Source of the DNA: Roseomonas mucosa ATCC BAA-692
Lineage (GTDB): Bacteria > Pseudomonadota > Alphaproteobacteria > Acetobacterales > Acetobacteraceae
Length of the DNA stretch: 64,000 bases
Direction: 5' to 3'
Assembly: GCF_000622225.1 (NCBI RefSeq)
Contig: NZ_KK211412.1
Location: forward strand, 133,883-197,882
In this document: piece after piece, positions 42,755 through 50,462 of the stretch
Numbering within the stretch: position 1 is the first letter of the stretch
How the letters are laid out: each line of letters starts with the position of its first letter
Position numbers and translations under genes: made by a program
The notes under the pieces: model-generated
The model's input: the letters and a program-made list of their open reading frames with translations, nothing else
What the model was told of the DNA's origin: nothing
Database searches by the model: none

Positions 42755-42794
42755 GGTGGCCAGGGGGTGGCCAGGGGGTAGCCAGGGGGTGGCC
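42755..42794. repeat. 11-bp tandem repeat, 3.6 copies
   Basis: GGTGGCCAGGG is repeated at 42755, 42766 and 42777 (third copy GGTAGCCAGGG) with a partial fourth copy ending at the ModE-like stop. It is non-coding and lies between that stop and the PRC-barrel promoter. Confidence 0.85.
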
Positions 42795-42797
42795 CCA

Positions 42798-43217
42798 TCA
42801 GGCCCCGCCGGGCTCCCCGTCCTCCTCGGGCCGGAGCAGGGCCAGGAGGCGCGGCAGGGCGGCCGCATGGGCCTCTGCCTCGATGGATCGGTACTCGCGG
42901 ATCACCCTTTCGCCGAGCCGGGTCAGCCGCGCGCCGCCGCCCCCAGCCCCGCCGGCCGCCGTCTCCACCACGGGCCGGCCCAGGCCCCGGTTGAGGTCCT
43001 CCACCAGCTCCCAGGCACGGCGGTAGGACATGCCCAGCGCCCGCCCGGCGGCCGAGATCGAGCCGTTGCGGCCGATCTCCTCCAGCAGCCGTACCTTCCC
43101 CGGCCCGATGCGGAGCCCGGGGGCGGGGTCGAGGCGGATGCTCAGCCCCGGCCCGGCTTGCTCCCCGGCCGGGTCGCCGGATATCGCCGCTGTCCTGCGC
43201 CGTGCCATGCCGGGCAT
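42798..43217 (-). CDS. ModE-like winged-helix regulator (DNA-binding domain only)
   Basis: Regulator of 139 residues. The LysR/ModE N-terminal winged helix is clear: GKVRLLEEIGRNGSISAAGR, then ALGMSYRRAWELVEDLNRGL, and GGGGARLTRLGERVIREYRS. The molybdate-binding (TOBE) half of full ModE is absent, as in many alphaproteobacterial short forms. The ATGs at 43217 and 43208 are both plausible starts. It follows the MFS transporter gene by 36 bases and may share its transcript; a molybdate link is not shown by any neighbour. Confidence 0.82.
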   Translation of the reverse strand: MPGMARRRTAAISGDPAGEQAGPGLSIRLDPAPGLRIGPGKVRLLEEIGRNGSISAAGRALGMSYRRAWELVEDLNRGLGRPVVETAAGGAGGGGARLTRLGERVIREYRSIEAEAHAAALPRLLALLRPEEDGEPGGA

Positions 43218-43253
43218 CCCATCACGCGCACCGGCATCGGGCAATCCGGCCGC

Positions 43254-44591
43254 TCAGCGCAGCTCCATGCGCCGGATCGGTCCGACGATGACGAGGTAGC
43301 TGAGCATCGCCACCAGCGCGTTGGCACCGACGAAGACCAGGGCGCCGTTGAAGGAGCCGGTGGTCTGGATGATGTAGCCGATCACGATCGGCGTGGTGAT
43401 CGAGGAGATGTTGCCGAACATGTTGAACAGCCCGCCGCTGACGCCCGCGATCTGGCGCGGCGCGGTGTCGGAGATCACCGCCCAGCCCAGCGCGCCGATG
43501 CCCTTGCCGAAGAAGGCGAGCGCCATGATCAGCACCACCAGCCACTGCTCGTCGGTGTAGTTGCAGATCACCATGCTCATCGACAGCAGCATGCCCGCGA
43601 CGATCGGCACCTTGCGCGCCACGGTCAGCGAGTGGCCGCGCCGCAGCAGGGAATCCGACCAGACGCCGCCCAGCACGCCGCCGAGGAAGCCGCAGATCGC
43701 CGGGATGGAGGCGACGAAGCCGGCATTCATGATCGACATGCCGCGCTGCTGCACGAGATAGACGGGAAACCAGGTGATGAAGAAGTAGGTCAGCGCGTTG
43801 ATGCAGAACTGGCCCAGATAGATGCCGAGCATCATCCGGTTGCTGACAAGGTCCGCGAGGTAGGACCAGCGGAAGGTCGCGGCCCTGGCCTGGTCGCCGG
43901 CCTTCGCGGGCTGGTCCATGTTCACCAGCGCGCCGCCTTCCTCCAGGTAGCGCAGCTCACCCTGGGTGATGCGCGGGTGATCCTTGGGATCGTAGATCAC
44001 CTTCAGCCAGACAAAGCTGACCAGGATGCCGAGGAAGCCCATGAAGTAGAAGACGGAGGGCCAGCCGTAGGTGAAGGTCAGCCAGCCCATGATCGGGGCG
44101 AAGAGCACCGTGGCGAAGTACTGCGCCGAGTTGAAGATGGCCGATGCGGTGCCGCGCTCCCTGGCCGGGAACCAGGCGGCCACGATGCGCCCGTTGGCCG
44201 GAAAGGACGGTGCCTCCGCGAAGCCGACCAGCAGGCGCAGCACGAAGAGGGCATAGGCCGCCGCGGCGAGGCCGACCACGGCCACCTCTCCCTGCAGCAG
44301 GGTGAAGAGCGACCAGATGAAGATGCTGAAGAAATAGACTTTCTTCGAGCCGAAGCGGTCGAGCAGCCAGCCGCCGGGGATCTGCCCGATCACGTAGGAC
44401 CAGCCGAAGGCGGAGAAGACGAAGCCCATCTCCACGGCGCTGAGGCCCAGGTCCTTGGACAGAACGGGGCCGGCGATGGCCAGGGTGGCGCGGTCGGCAT
44501 AGTTCACGATGGTGACCGCGAAGAGCATGGCCACGATGCTGAAACGCACCCGGCCGACACGCGTCCCTTCGGCCGCGAGAGCAGACGACAT
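43254..44591 (-). CDS. MFS transporter, anion:cation symporter family (sugar-acid type)
   Basis: Twelve-helix transporter of 445 residues. NYADRATLAIAGPVLSKDLG, FGWSYVIGQIPGGWLLDRFG and AWFPARERGTASAIFNSAQY are characteristic of the ACS family that includes glucarate/galactarate (GudP), galactonate (DgoT) and hexuronate (ExuT) carriers. The likely substrate is a sugar acid. A GGAGGA ribosome site lies 6 bases before the ATG. No sugar-acid catabolic gene is adjacent, so the substrate cannot be narrowed. Confidence 0.9.
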   Translation of the reverse strand: MSSALAAEGTRVGRVRFSIVAMLFAVTIVNYADRATLAIAGPVLSKDLGLSAVEMGFVFSAFGWSYVIGQIPGGWLLDRFGSKKVYFFSIFIWSLFTLLQGEVAVVGLAAAAYALFVLRLLVGFAEAPSFPANGRIVAAWFPARERGTASAIFNSAQYFATVLFAPIMGWLTFTYGWPSVFYFMGFLGILVSFVWLKVIYDPKDHPRITQGELRYLEEGGALVNMDQPAKAGDQARAATFRWSYLADLVSNRMMLGIYLGQFCINALTYFFITWFPVYLVQQRGMSIMNAGFVASIPAICGFLGGVLGGVWSDSLLRRGHSLTVARKVPIVAGMLLSMSMVICNYTDEQWLVVLIMALAFFGKGIGALGWAVISDTAPRQIAGVSGGLFNMFGNISSITTPIVIGYIIQTTGSFNGALVFVGANALVAMLSYLVIVGPIRRMELR

Positions 44592-45012
44592 CGGTTTCCT
44601 CCGGCTTTTCGGGAATCCCGGCCTTGGCGGCCGGGGTATCGCTCACTTGTTCCGTTCGCGCCCGGGACGCGCTGCACGCGGTCCAGGCTCGACCGCCGCC
44701 CTTCGTGACACCCTGTCCGGGGCTTATCTCCGCAGCAGCGAGCCTAATATATCAGATAGCAGAGTTGGGAGGCATCCGGGATTATGTGACGGATCTGTCA
44801 GGCGGGTGTCACGCCGGGACAAGGTTCGAAAAGGGCCTCGTTGGTCCGCCGCCTTGCCGGGATCGGGGCGCAGCAGTCCCGCCACCCCGGGCCAATCCCA
44901 GGCGGGGACTGGAGGAAAATACCACGCCCCCAGCGACAGGGGTTCCGGGGGCGGGCGGCGCCTCCCCCGGGGAGCGGAAACAGGCGCGACGCCGCGGTTC
45001 AGGCGGGGCCGG
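44592..45012. promoter_or_regulatory. Upstream region of the MFS gene; terminator of the LpoA-like gene
   Basis: About 420 bases. Near 44740-44765 a short AT-rich tract (CCTAATATATCAGATAGC) stands out in GC-rich surroundings and is the best promoter/operator candidate for the MFS gene. Near 44915-44953, on the minus strand, CGCCCC/GGGGCG arms are followed by TGGTATTTTCC. This is a plausible intrinsic terminator for the LpoA-like gene. No gene seen. Confidence 0.45.
44915..44953 (-). terminator. Probable intrinsic terminator of the LpoA-like gene
   Basis: Read on the minus strand, CGCCCCCGGAACCCC...GGGGGCG forms a GC stem and is followed by TGGTATTTT. It lies about 60 bases past the stop at 45013. 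Confidence 0.5.
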
Positions 45013-46293
45013 TCAGAGCCCGGCCTCGGGCAGCGTGGCCGGCTCCACCACCCGCGGCTCGCCGCCCAGCTGCAGGGCGTAGAGGGCCAGGGCGCGCTGG
45101 GTCTGGCCATCCGGGCTCAGGCGCAGCCCGCCATCGGCACCCAGGACGATCTCCCCGATCGGCAGGGTGGCGGGGGCGTTGGGCCCGCCCTGGGTGGCCC
45201 GGGCCGCCACGGTCGCGGCGTCATAGGCCACGGCGGCCAGGCGCGGCGGCGTGTCGCCGAAGGCCTGCCGGTAGCGGCTGTTGAACTGCTCGTGCGCCGT
45301 GTTGTCCGGGCCAGGGAAGACGGCGCCAGCCAGCGCGGGCTCCTGGCCCAGCGTGGCCGCGTCCTGCGCCCAGAGCGCCGTGCCGGCGAGGCGCAGCGGC
45401 GGCACCACCACCCCGGCCTCGGCCAGGGCGGCGGCGAACTGCCGCGCCCGGCTGCCGCCCTCGGCCAGGATCAGCAGGCCGATCGCATCGGCCTCCGGCA
45501 CGGCCACCGGCGGCGGCGCGGCGGGATCGGTGGCGACGACCGGGGCGGGGGGCTTCAGCCGTGCCGCGAGGTCCTTGGCCGCCATGGCCGGCAGGGCTCC
45601 GGCGGGATAGGTGGAGATCAGCGGCGGCAGCAGCCCCGCCTCCTGGCTGGCGGTGCGGAGCGTGGCGGCGAGCTGCTGCGCATAGGCCCCGTTCGGCGCG
45701 GCGAGGCCGATGCGCCGCACCCCGGCCGTGGTGGCGGCGCTGACCAGGCGGCGGACCTGCTGCGCCGGGGTCACGCCCAGGGTCCAGACGCCGTTGCCCG
45801 CGACATTCGCATCGTTGGTGAAGGCCAGCATCGGGATGCTGGCGGCGCGCGACACGGCGGCGGCCCCGCCGGTCTCGCCCGAGGTCAGGGGGCCGACCAT
45901 CACCCGTGCGCCCTCGGAGACCGCCGCGCGCGCCGCCTCGGCCGCCCCGGCCGCGCTGCCGCGCGTGTCGTGCGGCACGAAGTCCACGCCGGGGCTCGCC
46001 TGTTCGAACAGGGCCAGGGTGGCGGCGTTCAGCATGGCCTGGCCGAGCGGCGCCTGGCTGCCGGACAGGGGCAGCAGCAGCGCGACCCTGGCGCGCGGTG
46101 GCTCCGGCGCGTTGGGGGCGGTGGCGCCGGCCGCATAGGGGCCGGCCGCGGGGCTGCGGGGTTGCGCGGCACAGGCGCCGAGTGCGAGGACCGCAGCCAG
46201 CAGCGGGAGATGCCGGAATGGGGACCAGAATGGGGACCGGGATGGGGAATTCCCAAATGGCCGGCGACGAGGACGAGGGGGTTGCGGCTTCAC
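45013..46293 (-). CDS. LpoA-like penicillin-binding-protein activator lipoprotein
   Basis: Outer-membrane lipoprotein of 426 residues with a periplasmic-binding-protein fold (RVALLLPLSGSQAPLGQAML, later FTNDANVAGNGVWTLGVTPA). The signal ends at LALGAC (Cys about residue 41). Such proteins activate class A penicillin-binding proteins. The GTG at 46293 has AGGAGG 11 bases upstream. The E. coli homologue (yraM/lpoA) is also next to rsmI (yraL), divergently, and that is the arrangement here. Its 5' end overlaps the start of rsmI, and its n-region contains a 12-bp tandem repeat read by both genes. TolC-like or transporter roles are less likely. Confidence 0.85.
   Translation of the reverse strand: MKPQPPRPRRRPFGNSPSRSPFWSPFRHLPLLAAVLALGACAAQPRSPAAGPYAAGATAPNAPEPPRARVALLLPLSGSQAPLGQAMLNAATLALFEQASPGVDFVPHDTRGSAAGAAEAARAAVSEGARVMVGPLTSGETGGAAAVSRAASIPMLAFTNDANVAGNGVWTLGVTPAQQVRRLVSAATTAGVRRIGLAAPNGAYAQQLAATLRTASQEAGLLPPLISTYPAGALPAMAAKDLAARLKPPAPVVATDPAAPPPVAVPEADAIGLLILAEGGSRARQFAAALAEAGVVVPPLRLAGTALWAQDAATLGQEPALAGAVFPGPDNTAHEQFNSRYRQAFGDTPPRLAAVAYDAATVAARATQGGPNAPATLPIGEIVLGADGGLRLSPDGQTQRALALYALQLGGEPRVVEPATLPEAGL
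46216..46251. repeat. 12-bp tandem repeat at the LpoA/rsmI overlap
   Basis: Three units GAATGGGGACCA, GAATGGGGACCG and GGATGGGGAATT. On the minus strand they code for Ser/Pro/Phe-rich residues before the lipoprotein's hydrophobic core; on the plus strand they lie just upstream of the rsmI ATG. The unit is a multiple of three, so copy changes keep the lipoprotein in frame. Confidence 0.85.
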
Positions 46294-47216
46294 CGGCTGA
46301 GCTTCCTCCTGACGAGACACATGACGCTTCCCCCGGACTCTCGCCGGGCGGCGGCTCCGGCGCCAGCCTTCCGGGCCTTGTTCTGGTGGCCACCCCGATC
46401 GGCAACCTGGGCGACCTCTCGCCACGGGCCGTCGCCGCCCTGAAGGGGGCGGACGTCATCCTGTGCGAGGACACCAGGGTGACCGGACCCATGCTCGCGC
46501 GCCAGGGGGTAGGGACCAGTCTGATCCCCCTGCACGACCACAACGAGGCGAGCATGGTGCCCCGGCTGCTGGAAAGGCTGCGGGGCGGCGCCCGGCTGGC
46601 CCTGGTTTCCGATGCCGGCACGCCGCTGGTGAGCGATCCGGGCTTCCGCCTGACCCGCGCCGCCATCGATTCGGGCCTGCCGGTCACCGCGATTCCCGGG
46701 CCGAACGCGGCGCTGGTGGCACTGACCCTGTCCGGCCTGCCGCCGCATCCCTTCCTGTTCCATGGCTTCCTTCCGGCCAAGGCGGCGGCGCGCACCGTCG
46801 AGATCGGCCGCATCGCCGGGCTGGAGCGGTCCGGGCTGCGGGCGACGCTGATCCTCTACGAATCGCCGCACCGGTTGGCGGAGTCCCTGGCCGCCCTGGC
46901 GGAGGGGCTGGGGCCGGACCGGCCGGCGGCGGTGGCGCGGGAGCTGACCAAGCGCTTCGAGGAGGTGCGCCGGGCCAGCCTGGGCGAGCTCGCCACGCAT
47001 TACGCCGTGCATGCGCCGCGGGGCGAGATCGTGCTGGTGATCGGCCCAGCGCCGGACGAGGCCGTCCCCGGCGAGGCCGACCTGGATGCGCAGATCCGCG
47101 CCGCCCTGGCCACCGGGGCCTCGCTGCGCGACGCGGCGGCGATGGTGGCGGCGGCGACCGGCCTGCCACGGCGGCAGGTCTATGGCCGCGCCCTTCAACT
47201 CGGCAGCACGCGGTAG
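46257..47216 (+). CDS. rsmI: 16S rRNA (cytidine(1402)-2'-O)-methyltransferase
   Basis: SAM-dependent tetrapyrrole-methylase-fold enzyme of 319 residues that 2'-O-methylates C1402 of 16S rRNA. Its fingerprint is LVLVATPIGNLGDLSPRAVA, VILCEDTRVTGPML, LALVSDAGTPLVSDPGFRLT, AIPGPNAALVALTLSGLP, ILYESPHRLAESL and AAVARELTKRFEEV. The ATG at 46257 gives about 40 extra acidic residues before the conserved start; GGGGA lies upstream. The first bases overlap the divergent LpoA-like gene, and the 3' end overlaps the convergent next gene by 22 bases. Confidence 0.93.
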   Translation: MAGDEDEGVAASPAELPPDETHDASPGLSPGGGSGASLPGLVLVATPIGNLGDLSPRAVAALKGADVILCEDTRVTGPMLARQGVGTSLIPLHDHNEASMVPRLLERLRGGARLALVSDAGTPLVSDPGFRLTRAAIDSGLPVTAIPGPNAALVALTLSGLPPHPFLFHGFLPAKAAARTVEIGRIAGLERSGLRATLILYESPHRLAESLAALAEGLGPDRPAAVARELTKRFEEVRRASLGELATHYAVHAPRGEIVLVIGPAPDEAVPGEADLDAQIRAALATGASLRDAAAMVAAATGLPRRQVYGRALQLGSTR

Positions 47217-48145
47217 CGGCTGCCGGGCGCGAGGCGGTTGGCGAGGGTTCCGGCGGCACGGCCGACCTCGTGGTCGGCATGCGGCGCCAGGGCGAGACAG
47301 GGGATGCCGGCGCTGGCGGCGAAGGCGACCGGCAGTTCGCGGCCGCCGATCACCTGGTCGCAGGCGGCGACCCAGCCCTTGAGGCGGGCCGGGGTCATCT
47401 CCCGCCGCCAGGAGGCGGCGTCCTCCGGCCCAATCTCCACGACCGGGGAGCGGGGCAGGAAGCGGGCGGCGCAGTCGCGGATGGCGCGCAGGTCGTCGCT
47501 GCCGCCCTCGCCCTGCCGCACCACCGGCAAGGGCACCACGGTCCAGCCGTCATAGGGGGCAAGGTATTCCGCGACCAGGGCTTCGTGCTTCGCGAAGACC
47601 TCGCGCGTCTTCTGGCTGTCGCTGACCGAGAGGCCCAGCCTCGGGCCGGGAGGGGAAGCCTGGGGCAGTTCCGGCAACAGGTCGCCCTCGGGGAAGGCTT
47701 CCAGCCCCGCCCACCAGGGACAGCGCCATTCCACCATCGAGCCCAGCGTGCGGTGGTCGCGGGCACTGGCCTCGTCCAGCGCCTCCAGCACCGCGCGCAC
47801 CTCCGGCGCGGGGCGGTAGAGCGGCCCCCAGGGGAAGATGGAGAGGCTGCGCAGCCCGGTCCGCAAACCCCGCCCGCGCAGCAGGCCCAGGCGCAGGATC
47901 AGGTCCACCGCCCGGTTGTGGTCCGACATGGGCCCGGTCAGCAGGGCGCGCCGCGCCTCGGCCGGGGTCGGGGTGTTCGGCGGCAGCAGGCTGGCGAGCG
48001 GCAGGATGCGCGCCGTCGCCTCCGGATCGTCGGTGGCAACGAGGGCGGCCCGGCCCAGCGGCGCGGCGGCGTGCTGCAGCGCCGCCTCGCCCGCCAGATC
48101 GCCGCGCCCGAACTCGCCGAGAAAGAGGGTGGGTTCGGGCGTCAT
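47195..48145 (-). CDS. Polysaccharide pyruvyltransferase-like protein, diverged copy
   Basis: Protein of 316 residues, a weaker paralogue of the gene upstream of it. Shared landmarks near the C-terminus are MTPARLKGWVAACDQVIGGR, FAASAGIPCLALAPHADHEV and AAGTLANRLAPGS. The other copy has VTPRRLKGIIARLDTLVSQR, GLGAGVPTIGLSPMEDDSVR and TLANQLPAGS. The N-terminus (TLFLGEFGRGDLAGEAALQH) lacks the G-x-G-x-GNLGDE loop of the paralogue. Its ATG overlaps the paralogue's stop by 4 bases (ATGA), so it is co-translated. It may be a non-catalytic partner or an enzyme of changed specificity. Confidence 0.72.
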   Translation of the reverse strand: MTPEPTLFLGEFGRGDLAGEAALQHAAAPLGRAALVATDDPEATARILPLASLLPPNTPTPAEARRALLTGPMSDHNRAVDLILRLGLLRGRGLRTGLRSLSIFPWGPLYRPAPEVRAVLEALDEASARDHRTLGSMVEWRCPWWAGLEAFPEGDLLPELPQASPPGPRLGLSVSDSQKTREVFAKHEALVAEYLAPYDGWTVVPLPVVRQGEGGSDDLRAIRDCAARFLPRSPVVEIGPEDAASWRREMTPARLKGWVAACDQVIGGRELPVAFAASAGIPCLALAPHADHEVGRAAGTLANRLAPGSRYRVLPS

Positions 48146-49158
48146 CCCGGATGCTCCTCCAGCCCGATGCAGGCCGAGCCGGCGGGAAGCTGGTTGGCCA
48201 GGGTCACGAAGACGCGGCGCACGCTGTCATCCTCCATCGGCGAGAGGCCGATGGTCGGCACCCCGGCGCCCAGCCCGTGGATGCAGTTGTGCTTGCGCTG
48301 CGAGACCAGCGTGTCCAGCCGGGCGATGATGCCCTTCAGCCGGCGCGGCGTGACCTCGCTGCCCCAGAAGCCGCGCTCGGTGAGCTGCGGCGCCACGATC
48401 TCCCGGTCCCCAAGGAACATCCCGGCGAAGCGGTGGAAGCCGCTGCCGTCGTCCTCCTCGTCGGAATCGACATGCAGGGTGGAGCAGATCGGCACCACCG
48501 CATGGTCGGGGAAGCGGGCGAGCAGGGTGCGCACCGTGCCGCCATCCGCCTCCAGGCAGCGGGCCATCTGGTTCGTGTTGATGATGGAGATGCCGAGCAG
48601 CTTCCGGCCACGCGGCAGGATCGCCTCCGCGAGATCGCCCTCCGCCGCGATGGCGCGCTCGGGGTAGCGGGTGACGCCCGGCACCACCGGCACGCCCCAT
48701 TCCGCCACCATGTCCACCGAGCGGTGGTCGCGCACGGTGAAGGAGGCGAGGTTCTCCAGCACCCGGCCCAGCAGCGGATGCGGCCAGCCCTCGCCCGGTC
48801 CGTACTCCATGCCTGCCCCGGCGATGCGGGCGATGCCGATGTTGTGGACATGGACAGGGATGCCGCGATCCAGCGCGGCCGCCATCCAGGGCAGGTACTC
48901 CTCGAAATCCGCCCGCCCGCCGATGCCGCCGCCGCCATAGACGACGCGCTGCGGATCCAGCGCCAGCATTTCCTCCAGCGTGGCGAAGGTGCCGGCAAGA
49001 CCCGGCACGCAGCGATTCGTCCAGGCGGGATTCTGCGTGAAGGCGAAGGCGCCGCCGGAGGGAGGCTCTCCCGGCGGGAATTCCTGCATCGCCTCGATGA
49101 GGCAGAGTTCGTCGCCCAGGTTGCCGTAGCCGTAGGCGCCGATGAAGGCGGTGCGCAT
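48142..49158 (-). CDS. Polysaccharide pyruvyltransferase family protein
   Basis: GT-B-like enzyme of 338 residues of the CsaB/WcaK/AmsJ type that adds ketal-linked pyruvate to sugars. It opens with RTAFIGAYGYGNLGDELCLI, the glycine-rich loop of the family. VVYGGGGIGGRADFEEYLPW, SFTVRDHRSVDMVAEWG, LVSQRKHNCIHGLGAGVPTI (with the S-x-R-x-H element) and SPMEDDSVRRVFVTL follow. No polysaccharide operon is adjacent; the main locus is 29 kb away, so its target could be that polymer or a cell-wall glycan. Confidence 0.82.
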   Translation of the reverse strand: MRTAFIGAYGYGNLGDELCLIEAMQEFPPGEPPSGGAFAFTQNPAWTNRCVPGLAGTFATLEEMLALDPQRVVYGGGGIGGRADFEEYLPWMAAALDRGIPVHVHNIGIARIAGAGMEYGPGEGWPHPLLGRVLENLASFTVRDHRSVDMVAEWGVPVVPGVTRYPERAIAAEGDLAEAILPRGRKLLGISIINTNQMARCLEADGGTVRTLLARFPDHAVVPICSTLHVDSDEEDDGSGFHRFAGMFLGDREIVAPQLTERGFWGSEVTPRRLKGIIARLDTLVSQRKHNCIHGLGAGVPTIGLSPMEDDSVRRVFVTLANQLPAGSACIGLEEHPG

Positions 49159-49456
49159 GGCAGGTGGGTCGCATGGCCCGGCCCCGCCGCGCAAGAGGCA
49201 AACTCGCGCATCGCGCGAGTGAAGGGCGGATTTCCACACTCCGAAAGCCGGGAGTCCGGAGCTGTGCGAGGGCTTTCCGGAGCGGCATCCCCGGACGCAC
49301 CTCGGTGGGCGGACCCGAAGGTATCCGTGGGACAGCCCCACGGAAGTCCGGCCGGCTTTGTGTGACCCATATGGCAACCCGAGGCGGCCTGCGCGCTTGT
49401 TGCCGATATGGCAGCCTCCCTGAAGAGGCCTGCCGCGCAACGATCTGGAGCGGAAC
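49159..49456. promoter_or_regulatory. Divergent region between pyruvyltransferase and GlsB genes
   Basis: About 300 bases without a gene. GGCAACCCGAGGCG at 49373-49386 repeats the motif found before the PRC-barrel gene, 70 bases upstream of glsB. The exact EcfG -10 (CGTT) is not present at the right spacing here, so a shared promoter is only a suggestion. Confidence 0.35.
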
Positions 49457-49714
49457 ATGTCGATCATCGGCTGGCTCATCCTCGGGCTGATCGCCGGCTT
49501 CATCGCCAGCAAGCTCGTCAACAAGACGGGCTCGGGGGTGATGCTCGATATCATCCTGGGCATCGTCGGCGCCGTGGTCGGCGGCTGGCTGTTCAGCGCC
49601 TTCGGCGGAGCCGGTGTGACCGGCTTCAACATCTACAGCATGATCGTGGCCGTGATCGGCGCGATCATCGTGTTGCTGATCTACCACGCGGTGGCCGGCC
49701 GGCGGACCGTCTGA
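49457..49714 (+). CDS. GlsB/YeaQ/YmgE-family stress membrane protein
   Basis: Small inner-membrane protein of 85 residues with three glycine-rich helices: GWLILGLIAGFIASKLVNKT, then GVMLDIILGIVGAVVGGWLF, and IYSMIVAVIGAIIVLLIYHA. This is the transglycosylase-associated / GlsB family, induced under general stress; the biochemical role is unknown. GGAG lies 8 bases before the ATG. It is followed by a CsbD-type gene 85 bases on, probably in one transcript. Confidence 0.92.
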   Translation: MSIIGWLILGLIAGFIASKLVNKTGSGVMLDIILGIVGAVVGGWLFSAFGGAGVTGFNIYSMIVAVIGAIIVLLIYHAVAGRRTV

Positions 49715-49799
49715 AGACGCCCGGGAGCCACCCGCTCCCGGCGGCGCAACAAGGCCCGGCAGGCAAGTTTTCCAGCAAATTCCCGGAGAAGACACGGAC

Positions 49800-50306
49800 A
49801 TGGACGAGAACAAGATCGAAGGCACGGCCCGGAACCTCGGCGGCAAGGCCGAGGAGGCCACGGGCAAGCTGACCGGCGATGCCAAGACCCAGGCGGAAGG
49901 CAAGGCCGATCAGTTCTCCGGCAAGGCCCAGAAGACCTATGGCGACGCCAAGGAGGCCGCTGCCGACGCGGCGGACGGTGCGAAGGAAGGGGCCGCCAAG
50001 CTCTCCGAGAAGGCGGGCGAGGGCTATGACCAGGCCAAGGCCGCGGTGAGCGACGCGGCGGAAGGGGCCACCGGCGAGATCGCCCGCCTGCGCGCCCAGG
50101 TCGAGGAGCTGATGCGCGAGCGCGTGAAGCCCGCCCTAAACGACGCCGCCCACAAGGCCAGCGACTATGCACACCAGGCGCGCGACACGATCGGCGAGAA
50201 GGCTGGACAGGCCGGCGAGACGATCAAGGAGCGCCCGCTGCTCTCGCTCGCCATCATTGGCGTGGTCGGCTTCGTCATCGGCCGGTTGACCTCCGACCGG
50301 CTCTGA
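49800..50306 (+). CDS. CsbD-domain stress protein with C-terminal membrane anchor
   Basis: Protein of 168 residues combining three parts. A CsbD domain (MDENKIEGTARNLGGKAEEA to about residue 60) is followed by Ala/Lys/Glu-rich amphipathic repeats (DAADGAKEGAAKLSEKAGEG) like LEA or apolipoprotein helices. The end is an ElaB/YqjD-like part with coiled coil (ARLRAQVEELMRERVKPALN) and a short membrane helix (PLLSLAIIGVVGFVIGRLTS). CsbD proteins are usually about 65 residues, so this is a fusion. The layout suggests a membrane-tethered, disordered stress protein. It ends before a strong hairpin. Confidence 0.88.
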   Translation: MDENKIEGTARNLGGKAEEATGKLTGDAKTQAEGKADQFSGKAQKTYGDAKEAAADAADGAKEGAAKLSEKAGEGYDQAKAAVSDAAEGATGEIARLRAQVEELMRERVKPALNDAAHKASDYAHQARDTIGEKAGQAGETIKERPLLSLAIIGVVGFVIGRLTSDRL

Positions 50307-50342
50307 TCCGGGCGGTCCGCCGCCTTCATTCCGAAAAGCAAT

Positions 50343-50376
50343 CCGGCGCCTGGGGAGGAATCTCCCCGGGCGCCGG
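50343..50376. terminator. Bidirectional terminator-like hairpin
   Basis: CCGGCGCC-T-GGGGA / TCCCC-G-GGCGCCGG makes a long GC stem between the CsbD-type stop (50306) and the convergent oxidoreductase stop (50463). Only short T tracts follow on the plus strand. Confidence 0.6.
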
Positions 50377-50462
50377 TTCCGTTCCGGGGGTGTGGCGTTT
50401 GCTTGTGGCCGGCCCCGGGGGAGGCCCGCCTGCCCCCCGGGACGGCGCAAGGCCTGCCGGGA

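Noticed and set aside
42755-42794. CRISPR-like array
   Set aside because: Units are contiguous 11-mers without spacers; no cas genes. No CRISPR array was seen anywhere in the window.
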